Origin: Isoetes taiwanensis | Lineage: Eukaryota > Streptophyta > Lycopodiopsida > Isoetales > Isoetaceae | Length of the DNA stretch: 64,000 nt | NCBI GenBank assembly: GCA_021234155.1 | Contig: JAJEKV010000002.1 | Coordinates: 30,677,098 to 30,741,097, forward strand | Direction: 5' to 3' | Shown here: piece after piece, positions 1-12,037 of the stretch | Numbering within the stretch: position 1 is the stretch's first letter | Layout of the letters: each line of letters starts with the position of its first letter | Notes under the pieces: generated by a model | Seen by the model: the letters and a program-made list of their open reading frames with translations, nothing else | Databases searched by the model: none | What the model was told of the DNA's origin: nothing | Translations under genes and position numbers: made by a program

Positions 1-1671
1 CCACTGATTGCAAAGTTCTAATAGTGGGTCTGTCCTATAATTGAGCTCATGCTATACCAATTGGTTTGGCTAGAATTGGCAGTTTGCAATTCTCTGGGTT
101 ATTTGGAAGCATTATGTGGCTCTGGGTGGTCAAGAGATCTTCATGGTGAAGCTAAAAAACACTTTCAATCTGGAAGTTGCTTTGATGGCATTATCACATC
201 ATAGAAAGAAAGGTATAAACTACAATACAGGACTTGACAGATTAGGTAGGATTTTATTCCTTCTTTAGGTGCCATTAGGTTGATCACGACATTTTGGAAG
301 GTGAGGGTGCCACTAGTAACGGTGCAGAAAATGTTTGCTATTATTAACTGCACAAACAGTTTTGTGTGCATCATATGAATTGATTTACTCATTCAAGTTG
401 TAATGCTATAAGTGGTAAAAATTTAAAGCGAGAACCTAAACTTAAACCTTCTAAACCGTGCTCCTCTAACTTGGTCTAGAACTTTAGGATTCAAGTAAAC
501 GCAAACAAGAAATGATTCAAAAGTGCTTTGCTAGATTTTCAACCATCCCAAAATCAACTGGGCAAGACGGTTTTTTGCCTTGTTCAATCTGGACCCTGCT
601 CTGCTTTGCACAGTCTGCCAAAGTTTGGATTAAACATTCTATTGCTTTGGTCGCTCTGTACAATGCAAAACCAGGAAGATAAACAGGAAGGGCCCGCACA
701 TTCTTTGTTGAACTCAATTAGAGCTTGAGGGGAAGATGCACAACTTCAATTCTTCCTTACAAATGTGCAACAAGAACATTTGGCAACTCTAATGATACTG
801 TATGATTTGCAATCACTGAATAATGCGCTCATTTCTACAAAGTCCTATCATGTCGTACACTGGAAACCTTTTCCTTGACAAATGTTCATCCGCATTGCAA
901 AGGATTTTCAACCATCCCAAAATCAACTGGCCACAGAGAATGATTCGAGAAGAGCCTTGTTCAAAATCATGGACCCTGAATCTTTCATGGTTCTTTGCAA
1001 AGTCTAACAAAGTTTGGAAAGAAACATTCTAAAAACTTTTGTGCAAGAGACCTACCAGCACAACGATTTCTACAAGTTGCCAGCCAAATAATCTTCAAGA
1101 TCTCTTCGGGCGAAACCAATTCCCATGGTGTGACCACCGTAAGTTACAATAAAGCGCTGCTATTGCACCAAGGCAGAAGATGCTTCGCATTTGTGCAACT
1201 GTAAGACTGCATACATTACCAATAGTGCAACAAAGAATAAAACTACTCCAACCTGGATCATATGATTTCCATTTGTTGCAAAACTACTCTAACTTGGATC
1301 ACAAAATTTCCATATTGGTCTTGAGCAAGAGAACACGTAAACCTCTATGCAAAAATGAGTTACCGTTTCCAATATCATTTGTGTCAGGAATATCATCATT
1401 ATCTTCTTTTTCATTTGTCTGCGTCTGCTTATTCTCTATCTCGGTGGGACTTTGGAGTGAAATTCTAGTGAAGATCCATTGGCATAATTGATGTCATACG
1501 CAAAGCCATTGCCCGAGCTTTCTGTAGCTAATTCCTGCTGTCTGTTTGCAAATTGTCATATTCTTCTCTAAACTGGAATGTAGCTTGAGTCCGATTGGAC
1601 TCACTTGGATCAACTGTCTTCCCATAAGGGCTTGGTTGTGTTTTCTCATCTTTAAATTTTGCCCTCTTTTG

Positions 1672-2641
1672 TCAGAAATTTATTTTGATACTTGGAAGAT
1701 CACTATCATCGTCCAAAGAGGCTCCAATGGGGTTTGATAAATCCTTATCATTGCATGCAAGAACTGCCTTCCCTGCCTTGATGGTGGCCTTTGATAAATC
1801 TTTATCTTTAACACCACCTATGCATTTGTTAGAGGTTTTCTTGGTATCCACATTCTTATTTGACTTTGAAGGATTCTTCTGTTGCGAGAGCCTTACAAAT
1901 GAGGTAATGGCTGATTCTAAAACTTCCGCCAGAATAAGACCCCCTATAATTAAGCAAATCCCCACCAAAATAACTTATGGGAATGTTTGTTGATAAAGGG
2001 ACTTGGTCTGCTCAAAGAGGAAAATCCAGAACTCCTGATAATAATTCCACAAATTTGTAACAAGTGATGTGAGGATTGTTAAGATAAGATAAGATAAGAA
2101 ATTTTTACGTCCACGGGAACCCAACGGGTTATGGGACAGCACATGCAAGGGCAACAGCCCATCTAAAACCTGGGGACTAGGCCCCATCACCAAACACAAT
2201 AACCAAATATTAGAAGGCTACCAAGAATAAGATAAGATAATGCTAATGCTAGTGGTAAACTTATGCTTCTAAAATTATCTAGACATAGCCAGTCCAAGGA
2301 TTGGAAGGCCATTGATCTAGAATAATTGCTGCGCCTCCCCTGTACACTGCCCACTTAGAGAAACTTAGAGAAACACCACTTAGAGAAACTTCTCCAATAA
2401 TACTGTATCTATTTTATGCTTTTCTTGTGCATCATTCTCTTTTGTCCCAATTCCAGCATCCAATTTGTGGTTCCACTTGGAAACACATCCATAAATATGT
2501 TACCATTGATTTCTCTTCTGATGTAGGTTCCATAATCCGTTGTTTAGAAGGTCCTTCAGGAATACTACTTTGACTAGTTATAGAAGGTTTACTTGCATTG
2601 AGAAGGTCTTCCAAAACTTGAATGAGCTCCTCATCACTCAT
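1672..2641 (-). CDS. Possible spliced hypothetical gene, two exon-like pieces
   Basis: Two minus-strand pieces have plausible plant exon properties. The upstream piece (2,641 to about 2,505) begins with ATG, reads MSDEELIQVLEDLLNASK, is acidic and serine-rich, and is followed by a candidate GT donor (gtaaca). The downstream piece (about 1,940 to 1,672) follows an intron-like 'attatag' acceptor and reads as a lysine- and aspartate-rich segment with two related motifs (DKDLSKAT and DKDLSNPI) before a stop. I do not recognise the protein. A 15-residue stretch further on (minus strand near 1,340) loosely resembles the start of a receiver domain but does not continue. Low confidence that this is one gene. 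Confidence 0.22.
2081..2240. repeat. Short GATAA microsatellites flanking a ~120-bp insert-like segment
   Basis: Tandem GATAA units lie at about 2,081-2,100 and again at about 2,226-2,240, bracketing a segment with different base composition (short GC-rich words such as CCACGGGAACCCAACGGG). No terminal inverted repeat or poly(A) tail is visible, so an inserted element is only a guess. Confidence 0.3.
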
Positions 2642-3159
2642 TTCACGAAATCTATGAATATATAAATGCAGGGAACCCTGACTAGTTATCTAGTGAAATT
2701 TGAACAACAACATATTTAAAATGCCAAAGCACTGCTGAAGTGATATCTATAGATCGATGGCATGGTTAACAAAAATGCAAGCCAGACCTTGCATATATAT
2801 AATAGAGGAACACCGAAAAGAGAAACTGCTGTAAAAACAGCCATTGGATGCAATTTGCATTTCTTAAATATTGGGCATTTGTTATATATTGGGTCTCTGC
2901 ATCATTTCGAATGGAGTTACCTCAAACCAAGAAGCTTCTTCCCAGAGTGGAGCACTAGCCTTTGCGCATGTTGATACATTGGGCCACAGAAATATAGGCC
3001 CAATCGATTGCTACATTTAAGTTTTCCTAATGTGGAGAACAATAGCTTTGTCTAATGGCAAAAATTGTAGCATTAACATAATAGTAACATCTCTTCAATA
3101 AGGACCTCATCAACCTTATTATTAATTGTGATGGAAATAGCTACTTATAATCGAATCAG

Positions 3160-6100
3160 AAATATTGCCTTGCTCCGCGTTCTCGGCTGCAGCTTCTCGG
3201 CCAGGTCCCAACTGCAACAGACCAAGACTCGGCCCCCAAAATGCAAACCCTTCTAGAACCTGGCAACCCACAGGGTTTACGTTTCGGAGGCCCTCTCCTT
3301 GTCAGATTCGGCCGGGACCTTGCGCCGTGTCTTGACGTTGAGTGGGGGTGTTGACGCCAGAGCGGAGATGCTAAAATCCCCCCGGAAGCTGCTTGCCCCG
3401 AATTTCCTCTCCCCAAGGCCCTGGGGACGGACGGGCGACCTCCCCTCTCCGGAACCGCGATTTGGCTCTGCCAATGGACTCAGAACGTCGACATTGCCCT
3501 AGGGACCAAGTTCCGTGGCCAGAAGACCACCTGACCTCCAAGAAGCGCCAAAGTAGCTCACGTCCATCACACTCGTAGTCAATTGGCCTAGGATGTGGAT
3601 GCCGGATACTGTCATGGAGGGCGTGAGTGTTTCTTTCTTTTGCAAAACCGACCTTGTAACTTGCTCCCTAGGGTAATTTCGCCATTCCGGACGACTTGGC
3701 GGGGTCGATTTGCCATTCTGGAGCCTCTCCGGTGCCCAAACGACAAAACACTGCGGTTTCTACAAGCCCAACCTCAGAACGCCCCGTGGTTTGACAAGTT
3801 CTCCCGGACCGATCTGAAATCTTTTGGGCCTTCCCGAAGAGGGGCCCCTGAACGGAGGATCCAACGGTCGGATAGGGGAACCGGGCTCCGGGAGGGTGGT
3901 CATTAGCGTGCGGCCCCCGGGCTGCCGGGGAAGGGCTGCCTCGGGGAACTTTTTGGATCCCGCCTCACGGGGTCCCGACTCTCCCCTCTTGTGAGGGATC
4001 CCCGCAAGGTCCCCGGCCTCGTTTGACTTGGGGAAGGGTGCCACCTTCGGTTGCCCCATAGCGGGCTGCCCCGACCGTTCTAATGCTAACCCTTTGACTT
4101 AGACCTTCTCCGAAATTTCAAAAATTGGGCTGTGTCTTTGGAGATGAATTAGGAATCCAGTGGCAAAAAATCAGAATTTATTTTCGTACAATGCATTAAT
4201 TACGAATTTATGACTGTCTTGCCACTGCAAAAGCGCCCCCCGACTTCTAATTGCCACATCGGGATGAGGACAGGCCCAAACTCCGTTCTGTCAGTTCCCC
4301 TTGCTCCATGTTCTCGGCGCGGCTTCTGGCGGTCCCAAGCTGCCAGACCAAGACTTCGGCCCCAAAACGCCAAACCCTTCTAGAACACGGCAACCCACGG
4401 GGTTTTACGTTTGAGGCCCTCTCCTTGTCGGTCGGTAGGGACCTTGCGTGACTTGACATGGAGTGGGGTGGTGGCCTTGAGCATGGACCCTAAAATCCCC
4501 ACAAGCTGCTTGCCCGAATTTCCTCTCCCAAGGCCACAGGGGCCGGACCAAACGAGGCGATCTCCCTCTCCCGGAACCGCGATTTGGCTCTGCCAATGGA
4601 CTCAGAACATCGGCATTGCCCTAGGGACCAAGTTCCGTGGCCAGAAGACCACCTGACCTCCAAGAAGCGCCAAAGTAGCTCACGTCCATCACACTTTCGT
4701 AGTCAATTGGCCTAGGATGTGGATCTTGGGATCTTGTCATGGAGGCGTGAGTGTTTCTTTCTTTTGCAAAACCGACCTTGTAACTTACTCCCTAGGGTAA
4801 TTTTGCCATTCGGACGACTTGGCAGGGTCGATTTGCCATTCCGGAGCCTCCCCGGTGCCCGAACGACAAAACACTGCGGTTTCTACAAGCCCACCCTCGG
4901 GGCGCCCGTGGTTTGACAAGTTCTCCCGGACCCGATCTGGAATCTTTTGGACCTTCCCAGAAGAGGGGCCCCCGAGCGGAGGATCAGCGGTGGGATAGGG
5001 GAACCGGGCTCTCGGGAGGGTGGTCATTAGCGTCGCGGCCCCAGGAGTGGCTGCCGCCGGAAGGGTTGCCTCGGGAATTTTTGGATCCCGCCTCACGGGG
5101 TCCTGACTCTCCCCTCTTGTGAGGGATCCCTGCAAGGTCCCGGCCTCGTTTGACTTGGGGAAGGGTGCCATTTCGGTTGCCCATAGCGGGCTGCCCGGCC
5201 GCTTCTAATGCTAACCCTTTGACTTAGACCTTCTCCAAAAATTTCGAAAATTGGGTCGTGTGCTTTGAGATGAATTAGGAATCCAGCTGGCAAAAAATCA
5301 GAATTTATTTTCGTACAATGCATTAATTACGAATTTATGAATGTCTTGCCACTGCAAAAGCGCCCCCCGACTTCTAATTGCCACATCGGGATGAGGACAG
5401 GCCCAAACTCCGTTCTGTCAGTTCCCCTTGCTCCGCGTTCTCGGCCGCAACTTCTCGGCCAGGTCCCAACTGCAACAGACCAAGACTCGGCCCCCAAAAT
5501 GCAAACCCTTCTAGAACCTGGCAACCCACAGGGTTTACGTTTCGGAGGCCCTCTCCTTGTCAGATTCGGCCGGGACCTTGCGTCGTGACTTGACATGGAG
5601 TGGGGGTGGTGACGCCAGAGCATGGACCCTAAAATCCCCCTGGAAGCTGCTTGCCCCGAATTTCCTCTCCCCAAAGCCCTGGGGACGGATGGGCGATCTC
5701 CCCTCTCCGGAACCGCGATTTGGCTCTGCCAATGGACTCAGAACGTCGACATTGCCCTAGGGACCAAGTTCCGTGGCAGAACCACCACGACCTCTAAGAA
5801 GCGCCAAAGTAGCTCCGTCCATCACACTCGTAGTCAATTGGCCTAGGATGTGGATCTTGGGATCTTGTCATGGAGGCGTGAGTGTTTCTTTCTTTTTACA
5901 AAACCGACCTTGTAACTTGCTCCCTAGGGTAATTTAGCCATTCAGGACGACTTGGCGGGGTCGATTTGCCATTCGGAGCCTCCCCGGGTGCCCAAACGAC
6001 AAAACAACTGTTTCTACAAGCCCAACCTCGAGGCCCCGGTTTGACAAGTTCTCTCGGACCGATCTGAAATCTTTTGGGCCTTCCCCGAAGAGGGGCCCCC

Positions 6101-8397
6101 GGAATGGAGGATCCAACGGTCCGGATAGGGGAACCCGGGCTCGGGAGGGTGGTCATTAGCGTCGCGGCCCCCGGAGCTGCCGGAAAGGGCTGCCTCGAAC
6201 TTTTTGGATCCCGCCTCACGGGGTCCGGGACTCTCCCCTCTTGTGAGGGATCCCCGCAAGGTCCCCGCCTCGTTTGACTTGGGGAAGGGTGCCATTTCGG
6301 TTGCCCCATAACGGGCTGCCTCGGCCGTTCTAATGCTAACCCTTTGACTTAGACCTTCTCCAAAAATTTCGAAATTGGGCTGTGTCTTTGGAGATGAATT
6401 AGGAATCCAGCGGCAAAAAATCAGAATTTATTTTCGTACAATGCATTAATTACGAATTTATGAATGTCTTGCCCTTTTGCCAAAAGTGCCCCAAACTTCT
6501 AATTGCCACATCGGGATGAGGACAGGCCCAAACTCCGTTAAAGGGTTCCCCTTGCTCCGTTCGTTCTTGGCGCAGGCTTCTCGGCCGTCCCAACCGCAAT
6601 GTTGGAGTATGTGTACCAAGACTTGGCCCCAAAACGCAAAACCCTTCTAGAACACGGCAACCCACGGGGGTTTTACGTTGAGGCCCTCTCCTTGTCGGTT
6701 CGGCCGGACCTTGCGCCGTGACTTGACATGGAGTGGGGGTGGTGGCGCCACATGAAGAGCACGGACCCTAAAATCCCCTCAAGCTGCTTGCCCCCGAATT
6801 TCCTCTCCCCAAGGCCCACATAGGCCGGGCGGGCAATCTCCCCTCTCCGGAACCGCGATTTGGCTCTGCCAATGGACTCAGAACGTCGACATTGCCCTAG
6901 GGACCAAGTTCCGTGGCCAGAAGACCACCTGACCTCCAAGAAGCGCCAAAGTAGGTCACGTCCATCACACTCGTAGTCAATTGGCCTAGGATGTGGATGC
7001 CGGATACTGTCATGGAGGGCGTGAGTGTTTCTTTCTTTTGCAAAACCGACCTTGTAACTTACTCCCTCGGGAAATTTCGCCATTCCGGACGACTTGGCAG
7101 GGTCGATTTGCCATTCCGGAGCCTCCCGGGTGCCCGAACGACAAAACACTGCGGTTTCTACAAGCCCGACCTCAGGACGCCCCGTGGTTTGACAAGTTCT
7201 CCCGGACCGAACTGGAATCTTTTGGGGCCTTCCCGAAGAGGGGCTCCTGAACGGAGGATCCAACGGTCGGATAGGGGAACTGGGCTCCGGGAGGGTGGTC
7301 ATTAGCGTCTTGGGCCCCCTCGGGAGCTTGCCGCCAGAAGGGCTGCCTCAGGAACTTTTTTGGATCCCGGCTCCTGGGGTCCGGACTCTCCCCTCTTGTG
7401 AGGGATCCCTGCAAGGTCCTGGCCTCGTTTGACTTGGGGAAGGGTGCCAGCTCGGTTGCCCCACAACGGGCTGCCCCGACCGTTCTAATGCTAACCCTTT
7501 GACTTAGACCTTCTCCGAAAATTTCGAAAATTGGGCTGTGTGCTGGAGATGAATTAGGAATCCAGCTGGCAAAAAATCAGAATTTATTTTCGTACAATGC
7601 ATTAATTACGAATTTATGAATGTCTTGCCACTGCAAAAGCGCCCCCCGACTTCTAATTGCCACATCGGGATGAGGACAGGCCCAAACTCCGTTCTGTCAG
7701 TTCCCCTTGCTCCGCGTTCTCGGCCGCAGCTTCTCGGCCAGGTCCCAACTGCAACAGACCAAGACTCGGCCCCCAAAACGCAAACCCTTCTAGAACCTGG
7801 CAACCCACAGGGTTTACGTTTCGGAGGCCCTCTCCTTGTCAGATTCGGCCGGGACCTTGCGCCGTGACTTGACATGGAGTGGGGGTGGTGACGCCAGAGC
7901 ACGGACCCTAAAATCCCCCTGGAAGCTGCTTGCCCCGAATTTCCTCTCCCCAAGGCCCTGGGGACGGACGGGCGATCTCCCCTCTCCGGAACCGCGATTT
8001 GGCTCTGCCAATGGACTCAGAACGTCGACATTGCCCTAGGGACCAAGTTCCGTGGCCAGAAGACCACCTGACCTCCAAGAAGCGCCAAAGTAGGTCACGT
8101 CCATCACACTCGTAGTCAATTGGCCTAGGATGTGGATGCCGGATACTGTCATGGAGGGCGTGAGTGTTTCTTTCTTTTGCAAAACCGACCTTGTAACTTA
8201 CTCTCTAGGGTAATTTCGCCATTCCGGACGACTTGGCAGGGTCAATTTGCCATTCCGGAGCCTCCCCGGTGCCCGAACGACAAAACACTGCGGTTTCTAC
8301 AAGCCCGACCTCAGAACGCCCCGTGGTTTGACAAGTTCTCCCGGACCGATCTGAAATCTTTTGGGCCTTCCCGAAGAGGGGCCCCTGAACGGAGGAT
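3160..8397. repeat. Tandem array of ~1.13-kb GC-rich units (about 4.6 units)
   Basis: A landmark of about 40 bp containing TTTTCGTACAATGCATTAAT recurs at about 4,171, 5,298, 6,421 and 7,577, giving periods of about 1,127, 1,123 and 1,156 bp. The first unit lacks its 5' part (starts near 3,160) and the last stops at 8,397. Each unit has a ~300-bp core (for example 7,777-8,066) that is also the repeating unit of the separate array at 19,486-20,341, plus ~830 bp not found there. Units centred on 5.3-6.4 kb and 7.6-8.4 kb are nearly identical, while those at 4.2-5.2 and 6.4-7.5 kb carry small changes at CTG/CAG sites. Long reading frames occur on both strands, but they follow from GC-rich stop-poor repeats and show no known domain. 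I treat the array as satellite-like or transposon-derived and non-coding. Confidence 0.85.
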
Positions 8398-9835
8398 CCA
8401 TATCTGATTAGCTAGGGGAACCACGGATCTCCGGAAAAACAATGGTCATTAAACAAGTCAAGTAAGCATAAATCCACCCTTCCAGGTAAGCTCACCACCT
8501 CGGGTTGTCCTTGAGCAAGAGACTTCCAAAGAAAGGAAATAATGCCCTCTTAGCCACTACAAATCCTTTGTAGCAAAACCTAAACTTGAAAAATAGGCTG
8601 CCGGCTTAGGATTTGGCTTAGATCTTCAATTGGGATAGAAAACAATGCTAACCCTTTGACATATGCCTTCTCCAAAATTATGTAACATTGGGCTGTCCTT
8701 TTTTATAAAAATGAAAAGGTATCCCTTCATAAACCTTATTTGAATGACATCCTTATATTTAGCCCAAGTCCCTTTTATGAATGTCTAAAAGTATCCCTTT
8801 GTGCCCATCCATATAATAGATGCGGGATCTTTCTTAGCTATAATAATAGTTTACTATCTTTTTGTAAGGTTCTTAGATTAGCTTATAGTTTATAACTTGT
8901 CCTATCTTATATTAGAAAATAATATCCCCAATGATTTGGCTAAGGATAATTGCTTTAACTTATTGTATATTCACTAAGATACTAAGATACCTAGGGTCCA
9001 AGGGTTAACATAAACATTTACACTTTTCTTTCTCATGGACCCTTGCTCCCCTGGAACCACTTGCCCCGAATTTCACCATATCAATTCCTCCCTTCTTGGG
9101 ATTGATCTCCCCTCGATCAAGAATTATATGGCAAATTAGCACAACCAAGTCCATCACACTATCGTAGTCAATTAGAAATGGTCAAGTGTGGATGCTTTTA
9201 GGCTAAATTTTTTGGAGGGCGGAGCCCTTTAGGCTTTCTTTTTCAAAACCGACCTTTTAGGCTAATAATTTCAAGTCCATTTTGCCATTAGGCTAAAAAT
9301 TTCAAGTCCAGATTTGCCATTAGGCTAAAATTTCAAGTCCAGCCCTTTAGGCTAAACATTTTCGGTTTCTACCCTTTAGGCTAAAAAATTTCCATGCCAA
9401 CTATTTTGACAAACATGTTACCGGACCAAAATTCTAGTACCAAAAATTTGGACCTTCCCAAGAGGGGCCCCTCACATCAAACCATCGGTACACGGATAGG
9501 GGAACCGCGCTCCCAGGGTGGTATATACATGAAAACCCCCGGGATACGCCGATAACAAGATGACAACACAAGATAATTAAATCCCGCACCACGGGGTCGG
9601 ACTCTCCCCCACTTGTAAGGGATCCCCGCAAGGTCTTCCTCGTTTTACTAACATGCATAAGAGTTATCCAAGATGTCAACATGAAGCAATGGCTGCCCGA
9701 ATGCGCGAACAACACATATGGAATCCACCACACGACCTATAGACCTTCTCCAAGCGCATTACAATTCCCCAATATCTGGGCAAGGCCGAGATGTTAGGAA
9801 TCCCGGCGGGTGGTGGATCCAATGTCAGGGAGAAA
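8398..9835. other. Composite sequence blending a 1.1-kb repeat unit with two LTRs
   Basis: This stretch alternates, within tens of bases, between words of the 1.1-kb tandem repeat (in the correct unit order) and words of unrelated elements. From 8,398 to about 9,060 the partner is the copia-type LTR seen at 18,677-19,290. From 9,416 to 9,835 it is the chromovirus LTR seen at 15,925-16,300. Between them lies a partner I cannot identify, with several AGGCTAAA and TTTCAAGTCC words. Gene conversion makes blocks, not interleaved bases, so an assembly or polishing error is the likeliest origin. The true sequence is probably copia LTR, an unknown segment, then chromovirus LTR. Confidence 0.75.
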
Positions 9836-11266
9836 CTACAGGCATTATAAGGCCCTAGGCTGTTAGACTGTTGGTTCCACCCGTCACCATCCCATACCAG
9901 TGACGAGGTTCACCTCACCAACACCGGTGGTCCTTATTCGATAAGTTACACTTATCTATACCATGGCCATGTATAAAACTCCCACAGATAGATACTCGAG
10001 GCACCTATCCTCGTATCATCAGGACACATTCACAGGATCCTTGCTTTCACTAGACTATTGATGTTAATATAGTGTCGTCCCATACCAACACCATACCACA
10101 TCGCACTAGCACTCACAAGATCCCTTTAAGACGAGCGTTACACTATGGCAACACTCACAGAGGGTATTCAAAGGAGAAGTTTAGCAGTTTGAGAGTAACT
10201 GCAATGACAAGCAACACCCTCACGGTTGCTATTGCAACCAACTGCTTCGTCACAGCAGGGTAAGGCTCTCAGCTTCCTTGGATTAAAGACCAGATTTCCA
10301 GAAAGGGACGGTTAAGCAATTCTTAAGATAGGGGACGAGTTCCTGGCGTTTCCAGATTCTTATTGTTCCAGTTTAACATGGAGCTTATTGATCACTAGTA
10401 GTTATTTCTCTACTATAATCCCTGTAGCATATCTGCCCAAAGGCAATACCGGAATACATCCAGCTCAGGCTTACCAGGTATAAGCTCCCTGCCGCAAGTC
10501 CAGTACAGCAGCGTCTCCACCAGAACTCTCCTTTCGGATTGTCCCCTTCCTTTATTCTTAATTCCGTCCCCTTTCTCTCGGTCTACTCTTGTTGCTTCCT
10601 TCTGCAACAAGATCCGGTAGCTGTAATCTTTCCCTAGCTGGTTACTTGGTTCCCAGACCAAATCCGGCCTCTTTCTCCTTCCTGTTCCGGCCCTCTTCTG
10701 TAACCGGCCGCCTATCCTTTTGTTGCAGGCCCCTGCCAACGTGGCAAGGCCACGTGGCGACCATCCAGACCTCAGGTGGGTCTGCCGGATAGCAGATCCG
10801 GCCTGCCGCCAAGCTCGTTCAGGCAGCCGTCCAGCAACAAGGTGGCATCCCCCGATTTAGGGGTGCTCACCATTTTGCCTTTAATGGTTTTTACCCATTC
10901 GTCTCTTTTTAAAAACAATGGCCTTTTAACCATTGTCCCATTTACTACCCAATGGTTTATAAACCATTAAGGGTATTTCACCTTAGCTTTTGTTTCATGG
11001 GTTGCCTAACCCATTCAACCATTGCCCCCTCCCTTACATTATATCCATAATGTACTTAGGGCAATCGCGCAACTAAATATATCATCTAGAAGCAGTTGCG
11101 CCCCTAGTCTAGGATCTACTAGGTGCACCATACCCTAGGCTAGAGAACAACAGGCGACCATTACACATCTATGGCCCAAATACCATAGAACATTTCATTA
11201 TGCCCCAAACATTAGCATGCATGCAACATTTCAAACAATGGTCTGTAAAAATATTTAGGCATAACA
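9416..11266 (-). repeat. 3' LTR of the chromovirus
   Basis: It matches 15,925-17,723 along its length and ends exactly where similarity stops, next to the polypurine tract. It carries about 60 extra bases near 9,830-9,890 relative to the other LTR, and its outer part is blended with the 1.1-kb repeat. Most other differences cluster at CAG/CTG words between 10,460 and 10,800. Confidence 0.9.
10883..11014. repeat. Four successive short hairpins in the LTR U3 region
   Basis: Four inverted repeats follow each other: AATGG...CCATT at 10,883-10,899, CAATGG...CCATTG at 10,916-10,935, the perfect palindrome AATGGTTTATAAACCATT at 10,951-10,968, and ATGGGTT-gcct-AACCCAT at 10,997-11,014. The same set is in the other LTR at about 17,337-17,470. 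They lie ~250-390 bp inside the 5' edge of the LTR, in the expected U3 promoter/enhancer zone. A regulatory role is an inference. Confidence 0.7.
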
Positions 11267-11281
11267 TTACTCCCCCCCGGA
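11267..11281 (-). other. Polypurine tract of the chromovirus
   Basis: Read on the minus strand, the purine run CCGGGGGGGAGTAA ends directly at the 3' LTR boundary, the standard position of the plus-strand primer in LTR retrotransposons. Confidence 0.85.
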
Positions 11282-11290
11282 TTCTTGTCC

Positions 11291-12037
11291 TCAAGAATTG
11301 GCTCCAGACCATTGAGCCATAACATCCGGATATTGAGTCATGAAACGACGACTCTCCCACGTCGTCTCTGAGACAGGTCTATGTTTCCACTTCACCAGAA
11401 ATTCCATCTGGTCTCTTTGACGGATCCGTACTATCCGGGAATTCAATATTCTTTCAGGGGTAGGAATTCTATCCAACTCCACCATGTGTTCCTGAGAAGG
11501 CACAACATTCGCAGCTTTTCCCAGAGCTGGTCGCAACTGGCTCACATGGAAAACTGGATGAATGTCTACATTCGGTGGAAGTTGCAACTTGAAGGCAACA
11601 TCACTATACTTTTTCAAAATCTTATAAGGACCACTGTATCTTGGGGAGAGCTTTGGTTTCTTTCCTGCAAGCAATGGCAATATTGCTTTTCTTTTCAGAT
11701 TTGCAGGAAAGACTACACGAAGGTACACCATCTGACCCTCATGTAGCTCGATCGGGGCTCTTGACAAATTGGCACGTGCCCTTGCCCGATCCTGGGCCTG
11801 TCTCATATGCAATTGACACAACCCAAGTGTCACATCCATGCCTTCAAGCATACTTATAGCAGCATCGGTTTTCAGCCCATCAAAACCAAGCGATACAGGT
11901 CCTCTGGGATTTCTCCCAAACATAGCCACAAATGGGCTAGTTTTGATGCTCTGTTGGAACCCATTATTGTAAGCAAACTCCACAATTGGCAGATAGTCCT
12001 CCCATCTGGATTGCTGAGTGGCCACATAAGATCTCAA
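11291..12037 (-). CDS. Chromovirus integrase C-terminal part and chromodomain (248 aa)
   Basis: This frame continues the integrase from the preceding pol frame. It opens at the integrase helix ([17 protein letters not shown]), passes the conserved FAYNN motif and the GPY-type segment ([13 protein letters not shown], about residues 135-147), then the [10 protein letters not shown] motif. Residues about 195-240 form a chromodomain ([13 protein letters not shown] with the expected aromatic positions), which in this family directs integration toward heterochromatin marks. It is out of frame with the upstream frame because of small indels near 12,040-12,060, so it is the 3' end of one polyprotein, not a separate gene. 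Confidence 0.9.
   Translation of the reverse strand: MRSYVATQQSRWEDYLPIVEFAYNNGFQQSIKTSPFVAMFGRNPRGPVSLGFDGLKTDAAISMLEGMDVTLGLCQLHMRQAQDRARARANLSRAPIELHEGQMVYLRVVFPANLKRKAILPLLAGKKPKLSPRYSGPYKILKKYSDVAFKLQLPPNVDIHPVFHVSQLRPALGKAANVVPSQEHMVELDRIPTPERILNSRIVRIRQRDQMEFLVKWKHRPVSETTWESRRFMTQYPDVMAQWSGANS

Larger units (their letters stand above)
1..3150. other. Region without a confident gene
   Basis: No recognisable domain is seen. A 28-bp exact repeat occurs at 534-561 and 903-930, and its surroundings also match loosely over ~250 bp, so there is a diverged local duplication with a period of about 370 bp. The minus strand between 1,672 and 2,641 has exon-like reading frames, listed separately. 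The rest (2,650-3,150) shows nothing interpretable. Confidence 0.5.

Noticed and set aside
1280-1345. Minus-strand FLHRGLRVLLLKTN resembling a receiver-domain start of pseudo-response regulators
   Set aside because: Similarity lasts only about 14 residues and the following sequence does not continue the domain.
3156-8407. Many 60-209-residue frames on both strands of the 1.1-kb array
   Set aside because: They overlap in several frames, are rich in Arg, Pro and Gly, match no domain, and follow from GC-rich repeats with few stops.
10072-10263. 63-residue frame, found again at 16,494-16,685
   Set aside because: Lies in both LTRs of the chromovirus, antisense to it, with no domain.
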